Positions 44,403-55,955 of a stretch of DNA of 64,000 nt are shown one piece after another; position 1 is the first letter of the stretch, and each line of letters begins with the position of its first letter. The stretch comes from Gymnopus androsaceus JB14. Its lineage: Eukaryota > Basidiomycota > Agaricomycetes > Agaricales > Omphalotaceae. Where the stretch lies: positions 62,001 to 126,000 of the forward strand of contig ML769473.1 of the NCBI GenBank assembly GCA_009733575.1, written 5' to 3'. The notes beneath the pieces are model-generated. The model searched no databases. It was not told the origin of the DNA and was given only the letters and a program-made list of their open reading frames with translations. The position numbers and the translations under genes were made by a program.

Positions 44403-47400
44403 TTACTTCCTTTGGAGCAGAAGCACTGCCTCTTCAAGTTTCTCAACTGCCTCTAATTTCCCACATGTCCTATATGTAATTCCAAGATTTTTCATGGAGT
44501 TCAATGTATCAGGGTGGCAGTCCCCAATCACTTCCTTGCGTAGCAAAAGTACCTCCTCGAGCAGCTTCTCAGCTGCCTCTAATTTTCCACATGCCCAATA
44601 TGTCATTCCAAGATTGTTCATGGTCTCCAATGTATCAGGATGGTGCTCCCCAATCACTTCATTGCGCAGTGAAAGCACCCTCTCTTGCAGCTTCTCAGCT
44701 GCTTCTAGTTTCCCATGTGCCCAATATGTAAGTCCAAGATTGTTCATGGACCTCAATGTATTGGGGTGGTGCTCCCCAATCACTTCCTTGCACAGCAAAA
44801 GGACCTCCTCATGTAGTTTCTCAGCTGCATCTAATTTTCCACATGCCCTATATGCATTTCCAAGATTCCCCATGGAGATTAATGTATCAGGGTGGCGCTC
44901 TCCAATCACTTCCTTGCGTAGCAAGAACACCTCCTCTTGTAGTTTCTCAGCTGCCTCTAATTTTCCAACTCCCTGATATGTAATTCCAAGATTGTTCATG
45001 GAGCTCAATGTATTATAGTGACGCACGCCAAACAATTTCTTTTGCAGTAAAAGCACTTCCTCTTGCAGCTTCTCAGCTTTAGCTAATTTTCCACATACCT
45101 GATATGTAGTTCCAAGATTCCCCATGGAGATTAATGTATGAGGGTGATGCTCCCCAATTACTTCCTTGCATAGCAAAAGTCCCTCCTCTTGCAGCTTCTC
45201 AGCTACCTCTAATCTTCCACGTGTCCGATATGTATTTCCAAGGTTGTCCATAGACTTCAATGTATGAGGGTGATGCTCTCCAATCACTTCTTTACGCAGC
45301 AAAAGCACCTCCTCATGCAGCTTCTCAGCTGCCTCTAATTTTCCACTTTCCTGATATGTATTTCCAAGATTGTTCATAAAGGTTAATGTGTTAGGGTGAT
45401 GCTCCCCAATCACTTCTTTGCGTAGTGAAAGTACCTCCTCAAGTAGCTTCTCAGCTGCCTCTAATTTTCCACGTGTGCGATATGTAGTTCCAAGATTGTT
45501 CATGGACCCCAATGTATCAGGATGGCATTCCCCAATCACTTCCTTGCGCAGTAAAAGCACCTCCTCTTGCAGTTTCTCAGCTGCCTCTAATTTCCCACGT
45601 GCCCAATATGTAAGTCCAAGATTGTTCATGGACCTCAATGTATCAGGGTGGCGCACCCCAATTGCTTCCTTTTGCAGCAAAAGTACATCCTCTTGTAGCT
45701 TCTCAGCTGCCTCAAATTTTCCACGTGTCCAATATGTAAGTCCAAGATTGTTCATGGAGATCAATGTATCAGGATGGCGCTCCCCAATCACTTCATTGCG
45801 CAGCGAAAGAACCTCCTCTTGCAGCTTTTCAGCTGCCTCTGATTTCCCACATGCCCAATATGTAAGTCCAAGATTGTTCATGGACAACAATGTATCAGGG
45901 TGGTGCTCCCCAATCACTTCCTTGCGCAGCAAAAGCACCTCCTCTTCCAGTTTCTCAGCTGCCTCTACTTTTCCGCATACCCGATATGTAACTCCAAGAT
46001 TCTCCATGGCACTCAATGTATCAGGGTGGCGCACCCCAATTGCTTTCTTGTGTAGCAAAAGCACCTCCTCTTCCAGCTTCTCAGTTTTGTCCCAGAACCC
46101 ACTGTCTTTGAAAACTTTTGCCAGAGCAACTTGAACACAAACCGTTGGCAAATTTCTTGCCTGGATGTGACTGGCATGTATAACCAACTGATGACGAAAT
46201 CGGAAGTCTGCATCTGTCTTCCCTAATGGAATAGCACGCCCAAGTAGCAACATTGCTATTTGAAACATGTTCACCTCTTTCACAACAGTTTCACGAGCAC
46301 AGGTATGTATTACTGGGTGGAATATTATGCATGCTTTCAGAATATCATATGATGCCAAGGATAATCTACACAGTTCCACAACATTGTCTTCCCATGATGC
46401 TTCATCTTCAAACAGAGACAAGAACTCTTTCATGGAATTCATGCTATCTGTTGGTGGATCCAAGTCAACAGAACTAGTATCACTACCAGTAAATGCAGCT
46501 GCTTGGGTGAATATTGCCAAAGGAATTGCTGTTGGATGCAGATAGGCACATATTTGCATAAGATATTGACTAGGGTGACTGAGTTGATCAAAGCTCAGTT
46601 GAAAGGCACTGAATACAGTTCTTTGATAGTTATCCAGTGATCTCATTCTGTAATTGAGCATCTTGCTCCTTTTCTTGTCAAAATATGTCATATATTTTTG
46701 TAATGTGCATGTTGGAGTTGCACCAATATATGCACCAGCTGTTGATACAGCAAGAGCATGAAATCCAAGAGCATTGACCACCTCACCAGCTACACTTATA
46801 TTGTTATTAGAACTCTCCTCATTTGCATGCTTTAGGAGTAGCTCTACAGCACTTTCACTGCTAAGATTACTCAAGTGAATGTGCCACCCTGGAGTTGCCA
46901 TTTGTGATGTCTCCGTGAGACGACTGGTAACAATCACATTTCCATGATTGCAGCTTGGAATATACTCTTTGAGGAAGACTTCCTGGTCATCAGCATTGTC
47001 AAAGATACAAAGCCAATTCTGGTTTATCCTGACCAGGAAGTCTCGGACACTTTTGATGTTTTCACCCACACCTGCGGCATTCCCAATCTCTTTGAAATTA
47101 GCAGTAAGGGTGCTATTGGAGGAGGCATCAAAGAACCAAATATTTGAAAATCTGGAAATCTTCAGTATCATTTTCTGTGCTGAATTTAAAGATCTTCCAC
47201 ACCTGAAAATATTCTTGGAAACAAATTGAAGAACTGCTTGTGTCTTCCCAGTTCCTCCATTTGCCACAAGCGTTACAATGCGCTGTTTAGGGCCAAGGAT
47301 TTCCTTAATAGAGTTGAACAGCTTGTTCTTTATTTGTTGATCCACATAATCAGGAAGCTGAAATGCACAAGCAGTAGATGATGCTAAGCTAGAGATGGCT

Positions 47401-48058
47401 GGCTGTGTGCTTGTGATAAGGGTAGGAGCATCAGGAAGTTTATGAAAATAATCTTCCACTACTGATGCAGTTGCATTTTGCAGCACTAGAAGAAATTCAG
47501 CTGGAAGTGCTTGTTCTTTGACCTTTTCCCCAAGTGTGGCATCCAAAGTTTGAGCTGAACTTGCATCTACCAAAATGGTGCTAGAGCTGTAGCCAGATTC
47601 AGGAAGTGAGTCAAAATATACAATAAGTATACCAACCCATATCATAGAATCCAACTTACTATTTAAGCCAATGTCTTGCAAAATCATTGAGTATATCTGT
47701 GTTTGTACCGAAAACAGTTACAGTTTGTGCCGAAAAAGCTCTTGAGAGCTTCTCCAGTATGTCCTCTCGTCCAACAAAATATTGACTTGGAGAAGGGCAC
47801 TTGAGAACATCTGAAAGCAAAAGTTTTGAAATACTCTGATCTAGTTGAATAAAAAATGTGTTAGCATTCAAAACAGAACTTTTATCATTGCACCTGGGTG
47901 AGTTCCATGATATGTGACATTCACAGAACCAGTAGTGAAGATTGATTTATTGATTTGAAAGTTTGAAGCTTGAGCAAACAATTGGTGGCTAAGGAGTGAA
48001 TTGACTTATTATTTAATGTATGTCTGTCTTTACATTAGTACACTTACGAGGATGTCAT
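44403..48058 (-). CDS. NB-ARC/TPR protein (fungal NLR-like receptor)
   Basis: Exon 1 is short (48,058-48,048, MTSS). Next exons give FTTGSVNVTYHGTHP, typical of basidiomycete NLR N termini, and CPSPSQYFVGREDILEKLSR. After a further intron the long exon has the P-loop VANGGTGKTQ (A where the first G is usual), the Walker B-like NWLCIFDNADD, VIVTSR and NB-ARC helices. A 51-nt in-frame intron lies near 47,158-47,208. The C terminus is 13 full and one partial 42-residue TPR (consensus AEKLQEEVLLLRKEVIGEHH plus a PDTLxSMNNLGLTY half), ending at 44,403. STAND ATPases of this build act as ligand-triggered switches in non-self recognition and cell death. Repeat identity is very high, and the frame is intact. 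Confidence 0.85.
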
Positions 48059-48480
48059 TTCCGGATGCAGGCAGCTGAGCTGAGTATGGCGTAGAACAAG
48101 AATGTTTTCTGACCCTTATATACCCACAATTTGCCAGCACCTAGTTAGTACCTCACGTATACATTTATCCCTCAACCCTAGTGGCGTTTCATGTCGTTTA
48201 GGGTTTAGGGGTTCCGTTGATTTCAACTTGATGCGTCGACACAGGGACAGCAAGCAGTTTTATTCTTTACAGCTTTTTAGAAACTCCCGACCTCGGAGCG
48301 TTGACCGCTATGTTTCGGTCTTGAATTCGCCTAAAATCAACATGAACTCGGTTAGTGACTTCCTCGGCGAAGCTCTTAAATTTATCGTTGCAGTCTCAAA
48401 CGTGACCAATGGACAGCACAGCGAGGAGCTTGAGCCTATAGTAGTAACCTATCTTCCGTACCGAAAGAGGAAGGAGCTTG
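48059..48480. other. Spacer between the NLR gene and the copia remnant
   Basis: It contains the NLR promoter. An open stretch from 48,102 to 48,533 lacks motifs I recognise. Confidence 0.4.
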
Positions 48481-49018
48481 TTCGGGCCTACAAACCTTCG
48501 AAGGGGAACCTAACGAACACATGGAAAGCTTGATTCAGACACCAATCAAATGCTGGTGGAGATAGCGACTCGGCATCAATGGAGATCCAATCACTGTTCC
48601 CTCAGCCTCGAGCACAGCCAGCTAGTCCAGCAAATGTCCCGACACCACCAGCATCCCCGCCACCAGATCTAGCAAAGGATACCCAGAAACAGCCAGAACC
48701 TCGCCTAGGGACGCGTGAATGCAAGCAGACCACGAGGCTGATTGAAAGCGAAGCTTCAGAGGACAGAACGCGAGGCAAAGGCTAACGGAGAGGCCTGGGC
48801 AAATGAACTTCCCTCGGACCAGCAACCACTTGCTCTAATCGTTCAGAACCCCTCGGTGTTCGCGTCGACTAACTCCGAATTCTGGGTACCGCAATCCTTC
48901 GAGCAAGCCATACACAGACCAGGACCAGACCTTTGGTCTGCACCGATGCAAGCCGAATACGACTTGCTGATGGAGAAGGATGTCTGGGAGCTTGTGGAGC
49001 TGCCACCCGGTGCGAACC

Positions 49019-50852
49019 TATGGCCATAATATTGTAAAATAAATCATTCTCAGATTGACAATGATACTAGATTTTTTATGATTTTTGACGACCATGTCAG
49101 ATTTTTGACAGGGGGGGTCATTTGGGCTATGCTCTTCCGTGCGGGGGGAGGGGGTTGTATTGTTGTCATCCAAGGAAGTACGGGTGGGCGCTAAATTTGA
49201 TTTGTATGCCTCTGCCGGACTGATCAAATAATTCCCTCTTTTAGCAGGTCAAAGCTGGGTACTTTTGGATACTTTTGTTTGACATTGACTGCATATTTTG
49301 CCAAAAATTCCAATATTGGATTTGGAGAATATGAAAATGAGTACCACTCCCTTAGTGTCAATTGCAAAATAATTTGGAACAGTTTTAGGTGCTTCATTCA
49401 CTGCATTTCAAATTTGTTGCAATGTATCTGGCTTCAGATACTGTATGTCCATCAATAGTAGTAAATACTATTATAATCCTGGGACTCTCTGAATTTACAT
49501 AAAGTCTTAGAAACTCAGAAGTCCATTCTAAATCCATCAACTACTTACCATATGTTTTGTCTTCCACATCCAGCCCCTCAGATCCCAATTGTTGATGCCA
49601 TTCTGTAATGCAAGGTTGTTCGATGATTTCACTGGGTTCCCACGTCCCGTTATATCCATGTTATCTGCTGTAGATAACATGCAGATAACATGTTTGTCTT
49701 CTGCTACACTCAAACATACATCCCTTTACTCCAAATTGAATTATAGCCTACCGATGTACTGTGAGGATATGCCTGAATTTTTTCGAGATTTTAAATGTGT
49801 TTGTAGACCCAAAATCAAGCAATTGCAGATAACATAGCAGATAACATATTTAAGCGCCGTGGCAGTTATCTGCGCACCTGCGCTGTTTTTGTTTTCCGCT
49901 CACTTTTATTTGCTCTCTCAAGCATCGGATGCCTCTCATCTCACTAAATGGAGACCTATTACACTCATATTTTGTATTGCAATCAACTAACTAGAAACCT
50001 TGATAATAATTCATGCACATTAACAATTAATACACATCAGTATGCACATATCCAAACTTCAAAGACTCAAAAATTGCTAGAAATAATCCTGTCCAGGTGT
50101 ATGCAAAGTAGCACTGAAGGGAAACATGCAATCTGAGGGTCTCTGGCTAAGGTTGCCTTTGGAAAGAGCTGCCAGGGCTGCTGTTCAAACTTTGAAGAAC
50201 TGGTCATGCCTGCACTACTTATGAGTTTTGTGACATGAAAACATCGAGCGCCGTGCAGCGGAGAAATTTCCTGAACTCCCTCCTTTTCCTTCTTTTTTCT
50301 CCCTTTTTGGGCTCGGATACCCAGTAAAATGGTCGGAAAACCTAATGCAATGCATCAGCAAAACCTGGGTGAACTATGGATTGCTATGGATTGCTATGAG
50401 TTGCTATGAGTTACTCTACAGCACTGTACAGAAGCTCCAATACAATCCATAGCAGTCATAGAACTGTCCAGTTCTGGACAGATGGGGACCTTGCTATGGG
50501 TCCACCCAGGTTTTGCTGATGTGGATGGCAAGCATTTTGACACTCTAGCTCCATGCTACTGTACATTTTGTTTTGAAGGAACATCTTTTACTCTGAAATT
50601 GGGCAGCGGGCCCCAAAGTACTTTTCCAGCTGACTTTCTAAAAATAAAAATAAAAGGAATTATTTGATTAGTCCGGCAGAGGCATGTCCTCAATAAATCT
50701 AATTTAGCGCCGACCCGTACTTCCTTGGATGGTAGGAACAACCATACAACCCCCCCCCCAGAGCAAAAATCTGACATGGTCATCAAAAATCATAAAAAAT
50801 CTAGTATCATTGTCAATCTGAGAATGATTTATTTTACAATATTATGGCCATA
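49019..50852. mobile_element. 1,834-bp element with about 200-bp inverted repeats, inside copia
   Basis: TATGGCCATAATATTGTAAA at 49,019 is exactly inverted at 50,852, and the arms match closely for about 200 bp (through CCAAGGAAGTACGGG and CTCTGCCGGACT). CGAACC is duplicated at 49,013-49,018 and 50,853-50,858. Joining the flanks at that site restores the copia reading PPGAN-LMGG. Long arms recall Mutator-like elements, but the 6-bp duplication is short for them. No transposase. GATAACAT repeats and a CATCAGC MITE lie inside. Confidence 0.88.
50353..50521. mobile_element. CATCAGC-family MITE, 169 bp, nested
   Basis: CATCAGCAAAACCTGGGTG at the left and CACCCAGGTTTTGCTGATG at the right are perfect inverted repeats. 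The interior shares GGGGACCTTGCTATG and the GCTATGGATTGCTATGG units with the copy at 39,502, in opposite orientation. Confidence 0.85.
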
Positions 50853-51178
50853 CGAACCTTATGGGAGGCGGTGGACCTATGCCATAAAATGGGGTGCGAG
50901 GGGTAAAGTTATCCGACCCATTGAACTCTATGGCAACAACGAAGGCACCAACAGTGTCACGGAAAACTCGAAGCAACACACTTTGGTGAAGCACCTGTGA
51001 CCTTGATGTACGGCACCACCATATCAGGGAGAAGGTAGCAGAGGGAGATATAGCAGTGAAGGGAATCTGGTCAGCTGAGAACCCTGGTGATTTGTTTACA
51101 AAGCCCTTAGTCAGACTTACACACTCAAAGCTTGTTAGATTCCTAGGACTGGACTGTATGTAGTAAGGGGGGCCGGGG

Positions 51179-51541
51179 CATCAGGAAAAATGGTCTGGGC
51201 CCAGGATGACCCCAGGTCACTTAGGCAGCCTAGGCCACCTAGGAATAATGCAAAAACTTTGGACACCTCAGGTATCCTTGGCATCCTAGGCCTCCTAAGT
51301 CTCCTAAGCCTCCTAGGCATTCTGGGGGCCATCCTGAGCTGTCCTGAGCTGTCCTGAGACATCCTGGGGCAACCTGAGGTAACCTGAGGATACCTTCAGA
51401 ATTCCTAGGAGGCTTAGGAGGCTTAGGAGGCCTAGGATGCCAAGGATACCTGAGGTGTCCAAAGTTTTTGCATTATTCCTAGGTGGCCTAGGCTGCCCAA
51501 GTGACCCCAGGTCATCCTGGGCCCAGACCATTTTCCTGATG
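51179..51541. mobile_element. 363-bp foldback element at the copia polypurine tract
   Basis: CATCAGGAAAAATGGTCTGG at 51,179 is inverted at 51,541 (one base length difference). The arms are nearly identical for about 145 bp on each side of an about 70-bp centre and are built of CCTAGG/CCTAAG units. Both flanks are G-rich, so a target duplication cannot be told. Mirror-image open frames on both strands are a by-product of the palindrome. Confidence 0.85.
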
Positions 51542-51550
51542 GGGGGGGGG

Positions 51551-51860
51551 TGTTGAGTAGATACTCTGCACAGTTAGACACGCTTTGACATTCCCTTATA
51601 TACTTATGATTACTTTACTTTACCTGGTTTCCTTTATCCGGTTTCCTATGTTTCAGCTTACCTAGTCCATTTTATCTATCCGAGTCTGACAGAAAAGATG
51701 CTACATCAATGAATATCAGATATAGTATGGGGACAGAGGTAATTTTATTCACATTGAGAGATTCAACCAAAAGGTAGCCAGCTTGCTTTTTGGGAAGGCA
51801 TTCACTTGAAGAGCCTTCATGAGATTTCTTCTTACTATACATAAGTAACTATGGCCTATA
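51551..51860 (+). repeat. Probable copia 3' LTR, end undefined
   Basis: TGTTGAGTAGATACTC directly follows a G-rich tract after the copia stop codon and is a typical TG-start LTR position. No matching 5' LTR is recognisable in the window, so the right end is unknown. Confidence 0.45.
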
Positions 51861-51866
51861 TAGCTA

Positions 51867-53279
51867 CATCAGCAGTTTTGCAAACGTATGAGTAGTATGG
51901 TGAGTATGGAAGTATGAACTCCATGCTTTCCATACATGTCCATAGCAAAATTCCATACCTTTGAGTTGCCTTTGAGATATTTTCCATACACAATCCATAC
52001 ATGTATGGGGAGCATGCCGCATATAAACTGCATGGCCAACATCTCACATCTAATCCACTCTGCTTCTTCATTCATCACTCAGTCATACTCGGAATTCCTC
52101 TGCAGTTACATCATGATGCAAGACATGGGTTACAACATAGCACCTGGTCCGAACAATAATCACAAGTCAATTCAATCTCCAAACTTCAATCTCCGCAACT
52201 ATATAGTTGCACGTGCATCATAACTTCGCAGTTCTTTTTTCTTCTCTCATCCCATCTTGTTGCAATTGAATCTTTGCAGGTTTTTCATAGATCGTAGTAG
52301 TGGTGTTCATGTGCAGAAAGCGGAAACTCATGTGGCGAATACGAGGAACGGAGTATTGATGTTTAGGAGATCTGTCTTACAGTATGTCTTCAACTTCTTC
52401 ACATACTGATAGCTATTGACTCGGACTTTTTAGAAATACTCCTGCATCCTAGGACCTATGTTGGCAATGAATCTGTCCTCTCCCCAGAAACCTTGACGGA
52501 ATTGTTTTTCAGTCCTCACTCAGAGTCACTGTGCATATCGTGACTGGTTTCCTGTTTGGGATCAAGACAAAAACAACTGTATCCAACAAAACTCGTACAT
52601 GTGTGAAAGCTACTGCAAGATTCAAATATTTGCTTGCCATAGGGACTTTCTGACAGGTCATGTCGCTTGTGTATGTATTGCCAAATTATCCTCGGTGCTC
52701 AAAGCTGATGCCTTATTTCAGTGCTTTAGATTGGTTGCATTTTTCATTCGCAATACCTGTGTTGTATCAACAAGTTTTGGCAACTTGGGCGTAATTAACC
52801 AGGCTATTTGGTAGGTACTGTGATGTTATATTTCTCTATACACATTCTAACACTTGAGCAGGAGTGATCAGTCTATATATACATTGAGTGGTTTCTCGAG
52901 CTCCTCATTTTCCGTCAGGCGTTATGCTGCTTTGGTTGGGTGTTAGTGCTGTTAGAGCTTACGGTCTTCAATAGTGATCGATGTAGGTGATGATAGTACG
53001 TACATGTTATAGCTACTCTTTAATCTATATGGTGTATTTTATATTGTCCTTGCAATATACATAATTGTTCTATCTTTTGTATGTGTGTATCCCATTGAAA
53101 GGATGCATCGACAGTACAGGAAAGGACAGTATGGATTAAGTATGGAGATGGTATGGGAGTTTCCATACATTGTGTATGGAAACTTTGCGACGCTGTAGCA
53201 GCCATACATCCTGACCATGTATGAAGTTTGTATGGAGTGTATGGTACCATACCTCCATACACTTGTGAAAGTGCTGATG
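51867..53279. mobile_element. Possible element or two MITEs bounded by CATCAGC-type ends
   Basis: TA-CATCAGCAGTTTTGCAAACG at 51,867 and the inverted end CATCAGCACTTTCACAAGTG at 53,279 (followed by TA) are similar. Both ends run into CCATAC/GTATGG-rich sequence. The 1.4 kb between has no gene I can identify. It may be one 1.4-kb element or two partial MITEs. Confidence 0.35.
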
Positions 53280-53444
53280 TACCTTATAATAATCTGAGCA
53301 TGAATGCTTGTCTCAATACAAATTCATCAAGTCCTGATCTGGCAACCTTTTGAAACATTCGGCATTTACTTTAACATTATCAGCACCTGAGCAAAAGAAA
53401 CGCGCTCTAAACCGATTTGAGGAGAGCTGGAGATTAGTATAATA

Positions 53445-55024
53445 CAGTGACAGCGGTTAATGATGAACCGCCCCAAATCGGGAAACTGGGCGCTTAAATC
53501 GCTCTCCCAAGCTCGACACGCTTGTTCTTCACAATAAAAGCACCTAGCTACTTCAAACAAGTTTCGTAAATTTACTTTAGACCATAATCTAGATAATGAG
53601 TAGAAAAAAAACAGAAATCACACTGTGTAATGCTAATAAAAGGCCAAAATGTACCAAAATGCACCAAATAAAGGCCAAACACAACCTTAAACGTGAACTA
53701 CTACCATGCCACGCAACCGTAGACCCAAGGGAACACCTGCAATACTCTGTACACCCACAAAAAGAAAAGCTATTCTCATTTATGTTGATTCTCTTGAGAA
53801 ATCTTTCCGCTGGATCGCTAAACATGCCCCAGAATTCAAAAATACATCCACAACACACGATACCATCTCTTGAAACTATGAGCGGGCAAAGAAGGATGGT
53901 TGCTATGCTTATGGAAAGGCGATTGGCCGTCCAGAACGCTTCACTCGCGAAGAAATGGATGATGCTGTAGAGCTCATTGATTCAGGCAAGGTCAGCAATG
54001 GAGCAGACTTGCAGCGAGTCCTTTTTCCGCATGTTCCTCAGCGCACAATTCGCGAAAATCTCTCTCGGCCTGACCGCCATGGCTTTATTCGTCATAAAAA
54101 GCCCTTCCTATCTCCTATCCATATTGTGAAGCATCATGCATTCGGAAAAACTTGGCATGATTGGTCGAATCCGGAGGAATGGAAGAAATTCACCATTGTC
54201 TACTCAGACGAGTCAAAATTCAATCTCGATGGTTCAGATGGACTGCAGTGGTGTCGCAGACCAAAGGGTGTTGACCAGTTGGCTCAGTGCAATGTTTCGC
54301 AGCGTGTTCGGCGGGGTCTAGGTTCAGGAAAAGTCAATATTTGGGGATGCATTACTCCAGATGGTGTTGGGCACCTCCATCATATTGAAGGAAACATGAA
54401 TAGCCTCCAGTATATCACCATCCTTGAATCCGCATTGCTCCCTACCATCTCTGACCACCACTATGCTGATCATGACTGGATTTTCCAGCAGGACAATGAC
54501 AGCAAGCACACATCTCATGCCACGAAAAATTGGCTCAGTAACCACGGCATCTATCCCCTCATGTGGCCACCCAACTCACCTGACCTTTCGCCCATCGAGA
54601 ACGCATGGGATTATCTCGAGAGGCAGGTGAAAAAGCGGGAGCATCAGCCAAAGAACCCTGATGAGTTGTGGGCCGCTCTTGAGGAGGAATGGAACCGGCC
54701 TAGGTTCGGAGACTATGTGAAGAGGCTTTATGATTCGGTTCCAATGCGTATGGAGAAGCTACTTGAGGCAAAAGGGAAGTGGACAAAGTATTGATGTGCT
54801 CAAATAGCGGACCAATTCGAAATCATCTTTTCTTGACAAATTTTGACTGTAACTCCATATTTTTTGTACTCAATAACTTCATTATGGTCTAAACTAAATT
54901 TACAAAACTTGTTTGAAGTATCTAGACACTTACGCTGCGAGGAACAAGCACGTCGAGCTCGGGAGAGCGATTTAAGCGCCCAGTTTCCCGATTTGGGGCG
55001 GTTCATCATTAACCGCCGTCACTG
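53445..55024 (+). mobile_element. 1,580-bp Tc1-type transposon
   Basis: The left end CAGTGACAGCGGTTAATGAT and the inverted right end (CAGTGACGGCGGTTAATGAT) begin arms of about 160 bp that are over 85 percent identical. TA flanks both ends (53,443-53,444; 55,025-55,026). The transposase gene lies between the arms. Confidence 0.93.
53706..54794 (+). pseudogene. Tc1 transposase (DD34E) with one in-frame TGA
   Basis: The ATG at 53,706 gives MPRNRRPKGTPAILCTPTKR. The same frame continues to the stop at 54,792 except for TGA at 53,871-53,873 (between DTIS and NYERAKKDGCYAYGKAIG). The N-terminal part is the helix-turn-helix region (RPERFTREEMDDAVELI, VPQRTIRENL). Catalytic residues: first Asp in IVYSDESKF, second in IFQQDNDSKH, and Glu in DLSPIENAW, with 34 residues between the last two. 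A change of CGA to TGA would explain the stop. Apart from it the enzyme looks complete (about 362 codons). Confidence 0.88.
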
Positions 55025-55955
55025 TAAGCGCCGCCCTTTCGGAAACTGAGTTTCGCGTCATGTGGCGGTGCTGCAACATACCCTATCCATTCTCCTGCAT
55101 GTCAATAACACAACTTTCAACATCGAACCTTCCACTACCTGAGATGTAATCGCGAAAATTATTGAGGATAACCCCGGGGAGTTGAACAGCAGTGAAACCG
55201 AGTCGGCTGAACTCTACAATGCCGCTGAACGGCCTTGAAGAAAAACTTGGGGCCTGATTTCGATGTTGGCGAAGCACGGAAGATGGGAAGTATCACCCTA
55301 TGTTCTACAGATACCCGCTGTCGAGCTTCTTTGAACAGATCAAGAGCGTATTGTCTGCTTTTCCGTCGAAAGAGATCTGAAGGTCAGTTTATTATTCTCC
55401 TTTGACCATCTATGAATAAATCTTTCAATTTGGTGACACAGATGTCGACATGGGCTACTATGCCATTGTGCGCTCGAGGCCCGAGCCCGATGATAATTAT
55501 GGGGTGGACCTGGAAGCCTGAAAAGGAGAAAGAGGCCCTGAATTTCCTAGAAGAAATTTTCAAACCAAGAAGGATAGCGCAGACGGTCTGACCATTTGTC
55601 ACTACCGCTCAGACGAGCCACTCTACACATCAAATGAGGGCGACTGTATCACACCTTCCGAGCTGGAAATTCCGACTTTGCTTAGCTTCAGTAAATTGGC
55701 GAGAACAACGAAGTCCTTGACCGACGTCTCCAGGCACTTTCCGGTGCACCAGGAGTAAGTGCAAGTCAGAGATAGGCGCAGGCGCTAACAGCGTTAACGA
55801 GCTCTCCGATTCAACTCGCTGTGAATAGACAAAAATCATGGAATTCATTAACTAAAACAGAGGCTACTGCTACTGCTGATGGTATACATAATGGAGTCTC
55901 TCTAATATACAAATGAGATTGATTAAACTTTTATTTCCTCTTCGTCATTTCGTCA
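55025..55955. other. Region with decayed coding-like sequence
   Basis: Stretches such as DGLTICHYRSDEPLYTSNEG and ELEIPTLLSFSKLARTTKSL (about 55,570-55,750, plus strand) look protein-like but are broken by stops and frame changes. I cannot assign a family. Confidence 0.35.

Larger units (their letters stand above)
48540..51165 (+). mobile_element. Ty1/copia retrotransposon remnant, internally deleted and interrupted
   Basis: Left part (48,540-49,018): a proline-rich linker, then WVPQSFEQAIHRPGPDLWSA and KDVWELVELPPGAN, the start of copia reverse transcriptase. Right part (50,853-51,165): WTYAIKWGARGKVI is joined directly to PIELYGNNEGT and, with frame changes, KHxxVRYHHIREKVAEGDI, AENPGDLFTKPLV and KLVRFLGLDCM, the RNase H end. 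Most of the reverse transcriptase is deleted at about 50,908. Between the parts sits a 1,834-bp insertion. A polypurine tract and TGTTGAGTAG, the likely start of the 3' LTR (51,551), follow. Confidence 0.8.

Noticed and set aside
45418..46134. Long plus-strand open frame (238 codons) opposite the NLR
   Set aside because: It is the antisense of the repeated TPR coding sequence and repeats with the same 126-nt period. It has no start context or homology of its own.
48196..48212. TTTAGGGTTTAGGGG, telomere-like
   Set aside because: Only two units, so more likely chance than an interstitial telomere.
51135..51531. Mirror-image open frames on the minus strand rich in Leu, Gly and Arg
   Set aside because: They are read from the two arms of the foldback element, not from a gene.
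52599..52814. Cys-rich plus-strand frame of 71 codons
   Set aside because: Starts and ends in transposon-derived, AT-rich DNA. No conserved motif or splice support.
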